Of a stretch of 64,000 nucleotides of DNA, positions 37,816-46,189 are shown piece by piece. The notes under the pieces are model-generated. The model was given only the letters and a program-made list of their open reading frames with translations. It made no database searches and had not been told where the DNA came from. The number at the start of each line of letters is the position of its first letter. Within the stretch, counting starts at the first letter, position 1. Origin of the DNA: Leptotrichia wadei (GTDB lineage Bacteria > Fusobacteriota > Fusobacteriia > Fusobacteriales > Leptotrichiaceae). The stretch lies in assembly GCF_007990445.1 (NCBI RefSeq), contig NZ_AP019841.1, positions 868,001 to 932,000 on the forward strand, read 5' to 3'. The position numbers and the translations under genes are program-made.

Positions 37816-38185
37816 GTTTTTGATTTTAATAACTTTAATATTGGCTATTTTAGGATTTTTTCTTTATAATACCAGTACAAGAAAAATCAATTTTAATCCC
37901 GAAAAAATTGCTAGAATAGAAGTTTTTAGCAAAGAGAGAAAAATTAAAGATATAAATTCTCCTAATAAAATAGATGACATTGTAAAAATATTGCAACAAT
38001 TGAGAAGTAGAACAGAATCTGTAAATGATTTTCCAAATCTAGAAAAATATTATTGGTTAAAAATAGAAGAACTAAAGGTTTATATTTATGAGAATGATAA
38101 AAAATATTATGTAGAAGTTCCGTATAATGCTATTTATCTAATAAACAAAAGTCAATATAATAAATTGTTGGAAATAGTGAAATAA
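37787..38185 (+). CDS. DUF5301-like membrane-anchored protein
   Basis: A 132-residue protein started at ATG 37,787, overlapping the end of trpGD by 29 bases, so it is likely coupled to it. It has one N-terminal membrane segment (FLILITLILAILGFFLYN) and a small extracytoplasmic alpha/beta domain (RIEVFSKERKIKDINSPNKI to YVEVPYNAIYLI). The form is that of the DUF5301 group. It is not a tryptophan gene and opens the inserted block in the operon. Confidence 0.6.
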   Translation: MSFIKIIQSKFLILITLILAILGFFLYNTSTRKINFNPEKIARIEVFSKERKIKDINSPNKIDDIVKILQQLRSRTESVNDFPNLEKYYWLKIEELKVYIYENDKKYYVEVPYNAIYLINKSQYNKLLEIVK

Positions 38186-38318
38186 TATTGTAAAATATAA
38201 CTGAAAAAAATATAATTTTGAAATTTATGTTATAAAAAGGATTTAAATTTAAAATTTTTCTAATAAAAATTATTTAGTTTTCCTAAAATTATAAAAAATA
38301 AGAAAAAAGGGTGATTAA

Positions 38319-38798
38319 ATGAAATTGTATCATGGAAGTAATGTCAAAGTAAAAAATCCTAGAATTATCACAAATACTAGGCTCTTAGATTTTGGATATG
38401 GTTTTTATCTAACTTCGGATTTTAAACAGGCTAAAAAATGGGCAAAGCTGACTCAAAAACGGAGACAACAAGGAATTGCAACCGTTTCCGTGTATGAAAT
38501 AAGCAAGGAGCAATTAAAGAATTTGAAAGTTTTATATTTTGAATCAGCCAATAGAGAATGGCTTAAATTTGTTACTCAAAATAGAAGCAATAATATAATA
38601 AATAATGAAAATTGGGATATTATAATAGGACCTGTTGCAAACGATAATACAATGCCTGTTATCAATCTCTATTTAAATGGAATCTACGATGAAAACGAGG
38701 CTTTAAAAAGACTTTTACCTCAAAATCTTAAAGACCAGTATACTTTTAAAACAGAAAAGGCTCTTAAATATTTAAAATTTTTGGAGGTGGAATTATGA
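38319..38798 (+). CDS. DUF3990-type protein, predicted ADP-ribosyltransferase fold
   Basis: A 159-residue protein with LYHGSNVKVKNPRI at the start, DFGYGFYLTSDFKQAKKWA and WDIIIGPVANDNTM. These are DUF3990 signatures; the family is regarded as related to ADP-ribosyltransferases because of the LYHG-x and GFYLT-x-QA-WA segments. Its stop overlaps the next ATG (ATGA). The two small genes that follow form a unit with it. A toxin-like role is inference. Confidence 0.75.
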   Translation: MKLYHGSNVKVKNPRIITNTRLLDFGYGFYLTSDFKQAKKWAKLTQKRRQQGIATVSVYEISKEQLKNLKVLYFESANREWLKFVTQNRSNNIINNENWDIIIGPVANDNTMPVINLYLNGIYDENEALKRLLPQNLKDQYTFKTEKALKYLKFLEVEL

Positions 38799-39055
38799 AT
38801 ATGAAAACAATTTTTTCAGATATATTGGAAAAATATGATACTCAAATCATAAGATTAATTGTTGAAAAATACGGTTTTAATGAAATGGAAGCGTTAAGAA
38901 AGTTTTTTTATTCAGAAACATATAAAATGCTTTCAAATTTTGAATTAGAAATGTGGGATTTTAGCCCTCTTGTAATTTTTGATATGTGGGAAAATGAGCA
39001 GGTAACTGGAAATCCTAGAAATTCACTATATATGAGAGATGATTACTATGTCTAA
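38795..39055 (+). CDS. Small partner protein of the DUF3990 module
   Basis: An 86-residue acidic protein (ILEKYDTQIIRLIVEKYGFN then EMEALRKFFYSETYKMLSNF) ending in GNPRNSLYMRDDYYV. It is coupled by a 4-base overlap to the DUF3990 gene and overlaps the next gene by eight bases. Size and position fit an antitoxin or chaperone. No named family is recognised with confidence. Confidence 0.6.
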   Translation: MNMKTIFSDILEKYDTQIIRLIVEKYGFNEMEALRKFFYSETYKMLSNFELEMWDFSPLVIFDMWENEQVTGNPRNSLYMRDDYYV

Positions 39056-39251
39056 AGAAATGAATTTTTTTATATATTTATTGGAAAAGTATGCAGATAA
39101 AAAAAATAAAAATGCGAGTGATATTTTAAAAGAATGGGATAAACTTAATATAACGCAATTAATATACGATATGTATGAAAAATATCATACGGAAACTTTA
39201 GAAAACGCATTTGAAGATATTGATAAAATTTTAGAAAGTAAAAGAAATTGA
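39048..39251 (+). CDS. DUF3791-type small protein
   Basis: A 67-residue protein from ATG 39,048 with SKEMNFFIYLLEKYADKKNK and ILKEWDKLNITQLIYDMYEK, the pattern of DUF3791, which commonly lies beside DUF3990. It overlaps the preceding gene. It is a probable partner of the ADP-ribosyltransferase-like protein. Confidence 0.7.
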   Translation: MSKEMNFFIYLLEKYADKKNKNASDILKEWDKLNITQLIYDMYEKYHTETLENAFEDIDKILESKRN

Positions 39252-39255
39252 AAAT

Positions 39256-39630
39256 ATGATAAAAACTTTATATAAAGAAAAATGTTTGAGGTATTTTATA
39301 ATCCCAGAAATAATACTATTATTTATATTTTTCTTCAAATTTTCAATACTAGTATATATAATACTACCTCTTTATGTTATTGAGAGTATATTTGATAATA
39401 TTTTTTTCAATATTCCATTAATTTGGTTATTATTTAAAATAACAACTATGTATTTTTGCTCTATAAAGTTTAAAAAAATAAATAAAATTGAAGATGAAGA
39501 AAAAAAGAAAAAATACAAAATTAGGTTAAAAATAATAATTTTTTTAGTAAATATAGTAATTTTCGTTATTTTCACAATACTCTCTACTAATTTAATAAAT
39601 CAAATTGTTAATACAATATTAAGTTTTTAA
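39256..39630 (+). CDS. Hypothetical membrane protein
   Basis: A 124-residue protein with three or four hydrophobic helices (FIIPEIILLFIFFFKFSILVY, NIPLIWLLFKITTMYF and IIIFLVNIVIFVIFTILST) joined by a basic loop (KINKIEDEEKKKKYKIR). It begins four bases after the DUF3791 gene and ends 17 bases before trpC. The family is unknown; the tight spacing shows it travels with the inserted block. Confidence 0.55.
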   Translation: MIKTLYKEKCLRYFIIPEIILLFIFFFKFSILVYIILPLYVIESIFDNIFFNIPLIWLLFKITTMYFCSIKFKKINKIEDEEKKKKYKIRLKIIIFLVNIVIFVIFTILSTNLINQIVNTILSF

Positions 39631-39647
39631 ACTACGAAAGGAGAAAT

Positions 39648-40373
39648 ATGGATATTTTAGAAAAAATAAAAATTAAAAGAGATATACAGCTTGAAGAAGA
39701 ATTAAAGTCTTTTAAGCAACCATCTTTAAAAAAGGCACTTAATCAAAAAGGAATTCAGATTATTGGGGAAATTAAGAGAGCTTCTCCATCGAAGGGAAAA
39801 ATTGCAAAAGATGATTTTGATTTGTTAAAACAGGCACAAAGTTATGTGGATAAAGGAGTTTCAGCTTTTTCGATATTGACAGAAAAGGAATATTTTAAAG
39901 GGGAGAATGATTTTATAAAAATTGTAAGGGAAAAATTTCCAGAAATGCCGATTTTGAGGAAGGATTTTATTTATACTCCGTTTCAGGTGGCTCATGCTAA
40001 GTTTTTGGGGGCTTCGGCAATTTTGCTGATTGTGAGAATGCTGGATGATAAGATGCTTTTGGAACTTCATAAGCTGGCACAGGATTTGGAAATGGATGTT
40101 TTGGTAGAAACTCATGATGAAGAGGAAATAAAAAGGGCTTTAAAGATTCCAAATTTGGAAATTTTGGGGATAAATAACCGAAATTTGAATACTTTTGAAG
40201 TTGATATTAGAACTACGGAAAAACTGATAAATGAAATTCCAAGCGATGTTTTGAAAAATTTGACTATTGTAAGTGAAAGTGGATTTTTGTCAAAAGAGGA
40301 TGTGGAATATGCAGAAAAATTGAATGTGGATGGGCTGCTGATTGGAGAGGCACTTATGAAGGGGCTTATTTAA
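39648..40373 (+). CDS. trpC: Indole-3-glycerol phosphate synthase
   Basis: A 241-residue TIM-barrel enzyme that closes the indole ring. Signatures are IIGEIKRASPSKGKI, AFSILTEKEYFKG, LRKDFIYTPFQVAHAK, GINNRNLNTFEVD and SESGFLSKEDV. ATG follows aaaggagaaat. It resumes the trp operon after the inserted block. Confidence 0.95.
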   Translation: MDILEKIKIKRDIQLEEELKSFKQPSLKKALNQKGIQIIGEIKRASPSKGKIAKDDFDLLKQAQSYVDKGVSAFSILTEKEYFKGENDFIKIVREKFPEMPILRKDFIYTPFQVAHAKFLGASAILLIVRMLDDKMLLELHKLAQDLEMDVLVETHDEEEIKRALKIPNLEILGINNRNLNTFEVDIRTTEKLINEIPSDVLKNLTIVSESGFLSKEDVEYAEKLNVDGLLIGEALMKGLI

Positions 40374-40469
40374 TAAACTCAAAAATTTAAATAAATAATT
40401 ATGATTTTGGAATTTAATTTTCTTGAAAATAGAACTAATTTAAATTAATCAAAATTTATTAAATGTTTG

Positions 40470-40612
40470 ATACTTATACTATTCCCCACTAAAGCAATGG
40501 AGTTTTTATAATTCCATTTAGCAAGGGGTCAAGACCCCTTGTCAGAAAGTAAATAGGAGATTATTTCTTTTCTTCAAATGGAGTTTAGTATTAAATGGAA
40601 TAGTATTAGTAA
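40470..40612. repeat. Palindromic miniature element, copy 1
   Basis: Ends ATACTATTCC (40,476-40,485) and GGAATAGTAT (40,597-40,606) are inverted repeats. The core is CAAGGGGTC-AA-GACCCCTTG (40,522-40,541). It sits inside the trp operon between trpC and trpF and shares its core with 45,956-45,975. It may also act as a processing or termination site. Confidence 0.6.
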
Positions 40613-40633
40613 AATAGTTATAAAAATAGATTT

Positions 40634-41362
40634 ATGGAAGGAAAAAAATTGGAGAAAAAAGAAAATAATGTGGCAACTGATGATTTTACAGAAAATGCTA
40701 CTAAATTGAAGGTTTGCGGGATTAGGAGCATTACTGAAATTAATGAATTAAAAACTTTGGATATTGATTATTTTGGATGTATTTTTGCGAAGAGTGCAAG
40801 GCAGGTAGATACGGAGCTTGCGGCTAAGATTGCTAGGATTGCGCATAGGCACGGGAAGAAAACTGTTGGAGTATTTGTGAATGCGATGATTGAGAATGTT
40901 GTGAAAATTGTGGAGGAAACTGGAATTGATGTTGTGCAGCTGCATGGGGATGAATCGGTGGAATACTGTGTGGAGCTTACGAAAAAATTGGAAAAACTTT
41001 ATGAGAAAAGCTGCTTTAGAAAGCGTAAAAATTTTCCGCCTAAAACTAAACTTTGGAAGGTTTTTGGAGTAACTGATGAACTTCCAGATATTGCAGATTA
41101 TAAGCAGTATATTGAATATCCGTTGTTTGATGCGAAGGGAGAAAATCGTGGGGGAAATGGGATTGTTTTTGACTGGGATATTTTGAAAGATTTGGAGGAA
41201 TATTCATTTGTGCTGGCTGGAGGGCTTTCGGCTGAAAATATTTGTGAGGCGCTTGAATGTAAGCCTGCGATTTTGGATGTAAACAGTAAAGTTGAGGTTA
41301 ATAATAAAAAAAATAAAAAATTAGTTGAGGAAGTTGTAAATTTAGTAAAAAAGGGAAAATAA
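40634..41362 (+). CDS. trpF: Phosphoribosylanthranilate isomerase
   Basis: A 242-residue TIM-barrel enzyme that converts phosphoribosylanthranilate to its carboxyphenylamino form. The catalytic Cys is in TKLKVCGIRS and the catalytic Asp in the FDWDIL-containing segment; VQLHGDESVEYC and VLAGGLSAENI are typical. The first 25 residues are a non-conserved, Lys/Glu-rich extension. A true start could lie later in that stretch. Confidence 0.93.
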   Translation: MEGKKLEKKENNVATDDFTENATKLKVCGIRSITEINELKTLDIDYFGCIFAKSARQVDTELAAKIARIAHRHGKKTVGVFVNAMIENVVKIVEETGIDVVQLHGDESVEYCVELTKKLEKLYEKSCFRKRKNFPPKTKLWKVFGVTDELPDIADYKQYIEYPLFDAKGENRGGNGIVFDWDILKDLEEYSFVLAGGLSAENICEALECKPAILDVNSKVEVNNKKNKKLVEEVVNLVKKGK

Positions 41363-41396
41363 TAATTTAAAAAAATAAATGTGAAAGGAAAGAAAT

Positions 41397-42644
41397 ATGG
41401 GAAATAAACATTTTAATGAAAAGGCATATTTTGGGCAATTTGGTGGGCAATTTGTGCCAGAAACTGCTATGTTTGCTTTGGCGGAACTGGAAGCAGAGTA
41501 TGAAAAATTGAAGAATGATAAGAAATTTTTTGAGGAATTTGATGATTTGTTAAAAAATTATGTTGGGCGTGAAACTCCGCTTTATTATGCAAAAAATTTA
41601 AGCGAATATTATAATCACGATATTTACTTGAAAAGAGAGGATTTGAATCATACAGGTGCTCATAAAATTAATAATGCGCTTGGGCAGGTTTTGCTTGCTA
41701 AGAAAATGGGGAAGAAAAAAGTGATTGCTGAAACTGGGGCTGGACAACATGGAGTTGCGACTGCTACTGCTGCCGCTCTATTAGGTTTGGAATGTGATGT
41801 TTATATGGGAGCTGTTGATATTGAACGGCAAAAACTGAATGTGTTCAGAATGGAACTTTTAGGTGCAAGAGTTATTTCAATTGAAGATGGGCTGAAAACA
41901 TTAAAAGAAGCGACAACAGCGGCTATTCAGTCTTGGGTTGCTGAAATAGAAACTGTATTTTATGTAATCGGTTCAGTTGTAGGGCCTCATCCATATCCAA
42001 CAATTGTACGTGATTTTCAGTCAATTATCGGATATGAAACAAAAGCACAACTTGATGAGCTTGGAAAACATGCTGATCATGTGATTGCCTGTGTTGGTGG
42101 CGGAAGTAATGCAATTGGGATTTTTAGTGCATTTATAAATGACAATTCAACTAAACTTTATGGAGTGGAAGCTGGAGGTTATGGAATTGACACAGATATG
42201 CATGCTGCCACATTGACGCTTGGAAAACCTGGAATTATTCACGGAATGAAAACTTATGTGCTGCAAAATAAATATGGGCAAATAAGTCCAGTTCATTCAA
42301 TTTCCGCTGGACTTGACTATCCAGGAGTAGGTCCTGAACATTCGCATCTGTTTGACACGAAAAGGGTAACTTATGCACCAGTTACCGATGATGAGGCGAT
42401 GAAGGCACTAATGCTCGTTACAAGAAAAGAAGGAATTATTCCAGCGATTGAAAGTTCACATGCTTTAGCATATCTTGAAAAATTATGTCCTGCACTTTCT
42501 AAAGACAAGAGGGAAACTATCGTTGTAAACGTGTCTGGACGTGGAGATAAGGATATGCATACTGTTTTTTCTGTATTAAAAGATAAGGAAAGTGGCGGAG
42601 AAAATGGAATTTATGAGTTAAATGGAGGTTTTGAAAATGAGTAA
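41397..42644 (+). CDS. trpB: Tryptophan synthase beta chain
   Basis: A 415-residue PLP enzyme that joins indole to serine. The Schiff-base Lys is in [13 protein letters not shown], the phosphate loop is GGGSNAIG, and [13 protein letters not shown] and GPEHSHLFD are typical. It overlaps trpA by eight bases (ATGAGTAA), ensuring equal alpha and beta chains. Confidence 0.97.
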   Translation: MGNKHFNEKAYFGQFGGQFVPETAMFALAELEAEYEKLKNDKKFFEEFDDLLKNYVGRETPLYYAKNLSEYYNHDIYLKREDLNHTGAHKINNALGQVLLAKKMGKKKVIAETGAGQHGVATATAAALLGLECDVYMGAVDIERQKLNVFRMELLGARVISIEDGLKTLKEATTAAIQSWVAEIETVFYVIGSVVGPHPYPTIVRDFQSIIGYETKAQLDELGKHADHVIACVGGGSNAIGIFSAFINDNSTKLYGVEAGGYGIDTDMHAATLTLGKPGIIHGMKTYVLQNKYGQISPVHSISAGLDYPGVGPEHSHLFDTKRVTYAPVTDDEAMKALMLVTRKEGIIPAIESSHALAYLEKLCPALSKDKRETIVVNVSGRGDKDMHTVFSVLKDKESGGENGIYELNGGFENE

Positions 42645-43395
42645 AAAAATTATTGATGTTTTTAAGGAAAAAGAAAAAGTAAATATTGGCTATATTGTTG
42701 CAGGTTTTCCAAGTGTTGATTTTACAAAGCAATTTTTACAAAATTTAGATAACACGGCCCTTGATATGCTAGAAGTTGGTATTCCATATTCAGATCCGTT
42801 AGCTGATGGAAAATTAATTTCGCATGCATCATTTCTAGCTTCAGAAGCTGGAGTTACTACTGATACCGTATTTGATTTGCTAACTGAAATAAAAGACGAT
42901 ATTTCAAAACCTTTGATCTTTCTGATTTATTACAATCTAATATTTGCCTATGGAATTGATGAATTTATTAAAAAGTGTAAAAAAGCCAATATTAAAGGGT
43001 TAATCATCCCAGATCTGCCTTATGAGGAAGCCTTTGAAATGTCAGAAAAATTACGGGAAAATGAAATTGCTCTTATTCCGCTTGTAAGCGTTACTTCTGG
43101 AAATAGAATAAAAAAAATCGTTTCCCAAGGAGATGGCTTCATTTATGCAATCGGTTCGTTAGGAGTAACAGGTTCAAAACAGGTTGATTTACCACGTTTG
43201 GAATCATTTATCAAGGAAATAAGAAAAGTTTCAGATTTACCAGTTTCTTTGGGATTTGGAATAAAAAATAACGACAATGTCAATACAATGAGAAAATATG
43301 CGGATGGAGTAATTGTAGGGACAAGTATTGTTGATTTTACTTTTAAAAATGATGTAAATTATACGATTCAGAAAATTAATGAATTGTTTAAATAA
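42637..43395 (+). CDS. trpA: Tryptophan synthase alpha chain
   Basis: A 252-residue TIM-barrel enzyme that releases indole from indoleglycerol phosphate. The catalytic Glu is in [14 protein letters not shown], which also holds the catalytic Asp, and [11 protein letters not shown] and [10 protein letters not shown] bind phosphate. ATG 42,637 uses the aatggagg site inside trpB. It is the last gene of the operon. Confidence 0.97.
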   Translation: MSKKIIDVFKEKEKVNIGYIVAGFPSVDFTKQFLQNLDNTALDMLEVGIPYSDPLADGKLISHASFLASEAGVTTDTVFDLLTEIKDDISKPLIFLIYYNLIFAYGIDEFIKKCKKANIKGLIIPDLPYEEAFEMSEKLRENEIALIPLVSVTSGNRIKKIVSQGDGFIYAIGSLGVTGSKQVDLPRLESFIKEIRKVSDLPVSLGFGIKNNDNVNTMRKYADGVIVGTSIVDFTFKNDVNYTIQKINELFK

Positions 43396-43467
43396 TAAGA
43401 TTATCATATTAAATTAAAATTATTCATTTTACTAGTCAAATAAATGAAAGAATTTTAACAAAAAGAT

Positions 43468-43515
43468 AGCAATAAGTCGTAGCTTTATATAAGTGGGAGA
43501 TGAATTGCTTTTTTT
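43468..43515 (+). terminator. trp operon terminator (weak)
   Basis: AGCAAT (43,468-43,473) and ATTGCT (43,504-43,509) flank a structured loop and are followed by seven T. The stem is short, so the call is tentative. Confidence 0.45.
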
Positions 43516-43622
43516 GTAAAAAAATTGAAATATATTTTGTTTGATGATATAATAAATCAAAATTTGTAAATAATTCAAAAAAATAAAAGATAACTTATAA
43601 GAAAGGAGAATACATTTAAATT

Positions 43623-44066
43623 ATGGAATTTTATAATTTTATTTACTTAGAAAATAAAAAACTTATAACTGATAAATTTTTGCTTGTTTTAATTATTTTT
43701 GTAATTGCATTTATGGTATTTGCATTTTGGAAATGGTTTAAAGGAAGTATTTCTTTGAGAGATAAGCAGCTTAGTATGCTTGGACTGATGTTTATATTTT
43801 TGTTTGGGCTGTATCACTATGAAAATTATAGAACTAAAAATGATCAGGAAAAAGTTTATAGAAATTCAGCAAGCGTTATTAAAAAATTATCTGAAAAATT
43901 TAAAGTAAGAGAAAATGAAATATTTATAAATACTCCAGAAATAACAGAGCATACTGTTTATAAAATAAAAGACAAGTTTTATCAGATTCATTGGGTGGAT
44001 AATAATATTTTGGTTGAACAGATAACAGTGCCTTACGTGGATGAAATTAAACTGATTAAAAAATAG
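43623..44066 (+). CDS. DUF3290 membrane protein
   Basis: A 147-residue protein with two membrane segments (FLLVLIIFVIAFMVFAFWKW and LSMLGLMFIFLFGLYHY) and a C-terminal soluble domain (NEIFINTPEITEHTVYKIKD). This is the DUF3290 form. It is followed 36 bases later by a DUF421 gene, its common partner. ATG lies behind gaaaggaga. Function is unknown. Confidence 0.8.
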   Translation: MEFYNFIYLENKKLITDKFLLVLIIFVIAFMVFAFWKWFKGSISLRDKQLSMLGLMFIFLFGLYHYENYRTKNDQEKVYRNSASVIKKLSEKFKVRENEIFINTPEITEHTVYKIKDKFYQIHWVDNNILVEQITVPYVDEIKLIKK

Positions 44067-44102
44067 AGAGGTTTTTGAAAATATTAAGGAAAGTGAGATG
44101 AT

Positions 44103-44741
44103 GTGATTTTGGATTCAATAATTCTTGTAGCAATAAAACTTACAATTGGATTTATTGCATTGGTCGTATTTATGAACTTGAATGGGCGAAGCCAGCTGGC
44201 TCCAACTTCTACAGAAGACCAGATAGGTAACTATGTTCTTGGAGGAATTATAGGTGGAGTAATTTATAATCCAAGCATAACAATAGTTCAGTTTTTAATA
44301 GTTCTTTTAATATGGGTTCTTTTAATGACGGCAATAGATTTTCTAAAAAATTCAAATAAAAATGTAAAAAAATTTATAGATGGACAAGTTGTGTATTTAA
44401 TAAAAGATGGAAAAATGTTAACTGAAAATTTTGCACAGGCAACGCTTTCTATTCCTGATTTTTATACTAAGTTGAGAACAAAGGGAATTTCACAAATATC
44501 AGATATAAAAGATGCTTTCATGGAATCAAATGGACAATTGATAGTCATACAAAAAGGTGAAGATGGTTATTCAAATTTATTGGTTTCAGAAGGAAATATA
44601 CAGGAAGATAATTTAGAGCATATTGGAAAAGATAACAATTGGCTAATAAAGGAATTGGAAAAATATAATGTTACTGATCTTAGCGAAATTTTTCTTGTTG
44701 AATATAGCAGTGATGGAAAACTTTTTATTGTGAAAAAATAG
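44103..44741 (+). CDS. DUF421 (YetF-type) membrane protein
   Basis: A 212-residue protein with three N-terminal membrane segments, including MNLNGRSQLAPTSTEDQIGN between the first two, the DUF421 hallmark. A soluble C-terminal domain carries YLIKDGKMLTENFAQATLSI. The start is GTG 44,103 behind aaggaaag. In Bacillus relatives it is linked to spore or envelope processes, but its role here is unknown. Confidence 0.85.
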   Translation: MILDSIILVAIKLTIGFIALVVFMNLNGRSQLAPTSTEDQIGNYVLGGIIGGVIYNPSITIVQFLIVLLIWVLLMTAIDFLKNSNKNVKKFIDGQVVYLIKDGKMLTENFAQATLSIPDFYTKLRTKGISQISDIKDAFMESNGQLIVIQKGEDGYSNLLVSEGNIQEDNLEHIGKDNNWLIKELEKYNVTDLSEIFLVEYSSDGKLFIVKK

Positions 44742-44760
44742 AAAAAATTTTGAAAAAGAA

Positions 44761-44805
44761 AAATACTCAAATGGCGAGTGAATTTGCTAGATGAGTATTT
44801 TTTAT
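44761..44805 (+). terminator. Terminator after DUF421 gene
   Basis: AAATACTCA (44,761-44,769) and TGAGTATTT (44,792-44,800) form a 9-bp stem followed by a T-rich run. Confidence 0.8.
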
Positions 44806-45010
44806 TAATTGTTATTAATTTTATAACATTCTATCTCTTCTTTTTTTATTTATATAATAATTTTAGATATAGTAACTTTTTTATTTGATTATCTTAAAAT
44901 TCTAGGTATATATAAATATTAATCTAATTTTAAAAAATTCAGATTGAAAAAATTATCAGATGTGATATAATATAAATGTATACAATAAAAATTAAATTGA
45001 GGTGATAAAA

Positions 45011-45187
45011 ATGGCAACTTCAAGTTTTTTCAAAAATTTAGAATTAAGCAAGGAAGCGGCTGAAGAATTGATAAAGATGACAGAAGAAGGTTTTACTGTA
45101 AATAAAGTACCTGATTTGGAATATAAAGAAGCAAATATTGAAGAAATAGGGAAAAAATTTAAACTTAGAAAAAGGGAGAAAAAATAA
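45011..45187 (+). CDS. 58-residue partner of GNAT gene (candidate antitoxin)
   Basis: A small protein from ATG 45,011 (site gaggtgat), with SFFKNLELSKEAAEELIKMT and a basic C-terminus KKFKLRKREKK. It does not look like a ribbon-helix-helix protein. It ends directly at the TTG of the GNAT gene, so the pair is coupled. Antitoxin is inference from the two-gene layout. Confidence 0.55.
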   Translation: MATSSFFKNLELSKEAAEELIKMTEEGFTVNKVPDLEYKEANIEEIGKKFKLRKREKK

Positions 45188-45769
45188 TTGGAGAGTAAGA
45201 ATTTACGTAAATTACTAGATGAGTATGAAGAAATTGATATAATTGAAATGCTTAAAAATTTTAAGAGTATAAGAACTTCTGGTATAAAAAATGATATAGA
45301 AGTTTTTTTACAAGAAAAAGCAATAAAATTTGAAAAATCTTCTATTTCTTCAACATATATTGTATTTTCTAAAAATAATGAAATTTTAGGATATTTTACA
45401 ATAGCAAATAGAAGTTTGGTTATTCCAAAAGAAAATTTTGAGGTTTTATCTAAAACTCAGCAGAAAAAATTAGGAAATAGTGCTGCAATATTGAGAAATG
45501 GTGACCTGATGACAAGCAGTTTTCTATTAGGTCAATTGGGTAAAAATTATTCAGATGGTGTAAAAAACTTGATATCAGGTAGAGAACTTCTTACGTTTGC
45601 ATATAATCTTTTTTTAAAAATAAAAGAACTTATAAATGTAAAATATATATGGCTTGAATGTCAAAATGAAGTGAAAATTATTTCATTTTATCAGAATTTT
45701 GGATTTAAGATGTTGGAAAGTATGACTTCTGAAGAAGGATTAAAAGTTATGATAATGGAATTGAAATAA
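45188..45769 (+). CDS. GNAT-type acetyltransferase
   Basis: A 193-residue GNAT-fold protein. STYIVFSKNNEILGYFTIAN is the early strand pair, LLGQLGKNYSDGVKNLISGR resembles the acetyl-CoA pyrophosphate loop (QLGKNYSDG), and WLECQNEVKIISFYQNFGFK is the late motif with the family FYxxxGF. The start is TTG 45,188 behind agggag. Size and coupling to a tiny upstream gene resemble GNAT toxins that acetylate aminoacyl-tRNA, but a metabolic enzyme is possible. Confidence 0.75.
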   Translation: MESKNLRKLLDEYEEIDIIEMLKNFKSIRTSGIKNDIEVFLQEKAIKFEKSSISSTYIVFSKNNEILGYFTIANRSLVIPKENFEVLSKTQQKKLGNSAAILRNGDLMTSSFLLGQLGKNYSDGVKNLISGRELLTFAYNLFLKIKELINVKYIWLECQNEVKIISFYQNFGFKMLESMTSEEGLKVMIMELK

Positions 45770-45830
45770 ATTTTAAATAAAATAAAAAAATTGAAAAAAA
45801 TAATTTACAGAATAAATATTATAGGTTTTG

Positions 45831-45892
45831 GAAAATTTTTAAATATTTTTAAAGATTTTAGAGCCCTGCGACTTTAGGCGTGGGAGGTTCAG
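45831..45892 (+). mobile_element. IS605-type right end, second copy
   Basis: GAAAATTTTTAAATATTTTT then CCCTGCGACTTTAGGCGTGG and GAGGTTCAG match the relic at 13,199-13,260. Only the right end is present, and no transposase or tnpB frame is near it. Confidence 0.6.
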
Positions 45893-45899
45893 ACTATAA

Positions 45900-46011
45900 T
45901 AGACCTGTTCGATAACTATACAAACTTAGAATTTAATAAAATAAACATCTTGAAGCAAGGGGTCTTGACCCCTTGTATAGATAAAAAAACTTAGGTTATC
46001 GAACATATCTA
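45900..46011. repeat. Palindromic miniature element, copy 2
   Basis: The 17-base ends TAGACCTGTTCGATAAC (45,900-45,916) and the complement of TAGATATGTTCGATAAC (45,995-46,011) differ at two positions. The core CAAGGGGTC-TT-GACCCCTTG (45,956-45,975) is the same as in copy 1 apart from its two-base centre. It sits next to an IS605 right end. Confidence 0.65.
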
Positions 46012-46189
46012 ATAAACATAGTAAAACTGATTTAAAATCGAATACAAAAGCTATGACTATTTTACTTAAACTTTAAGTTTGTATAGTTTTTAACAGTTTA
46101 ATTTTGAATGAGTTTGAGTATATTAGCAAGAAGAGAACTAAAGGTGATACTTAAAATAAAAAATAAAGTAAATTTGAGGAGGAAAATTA

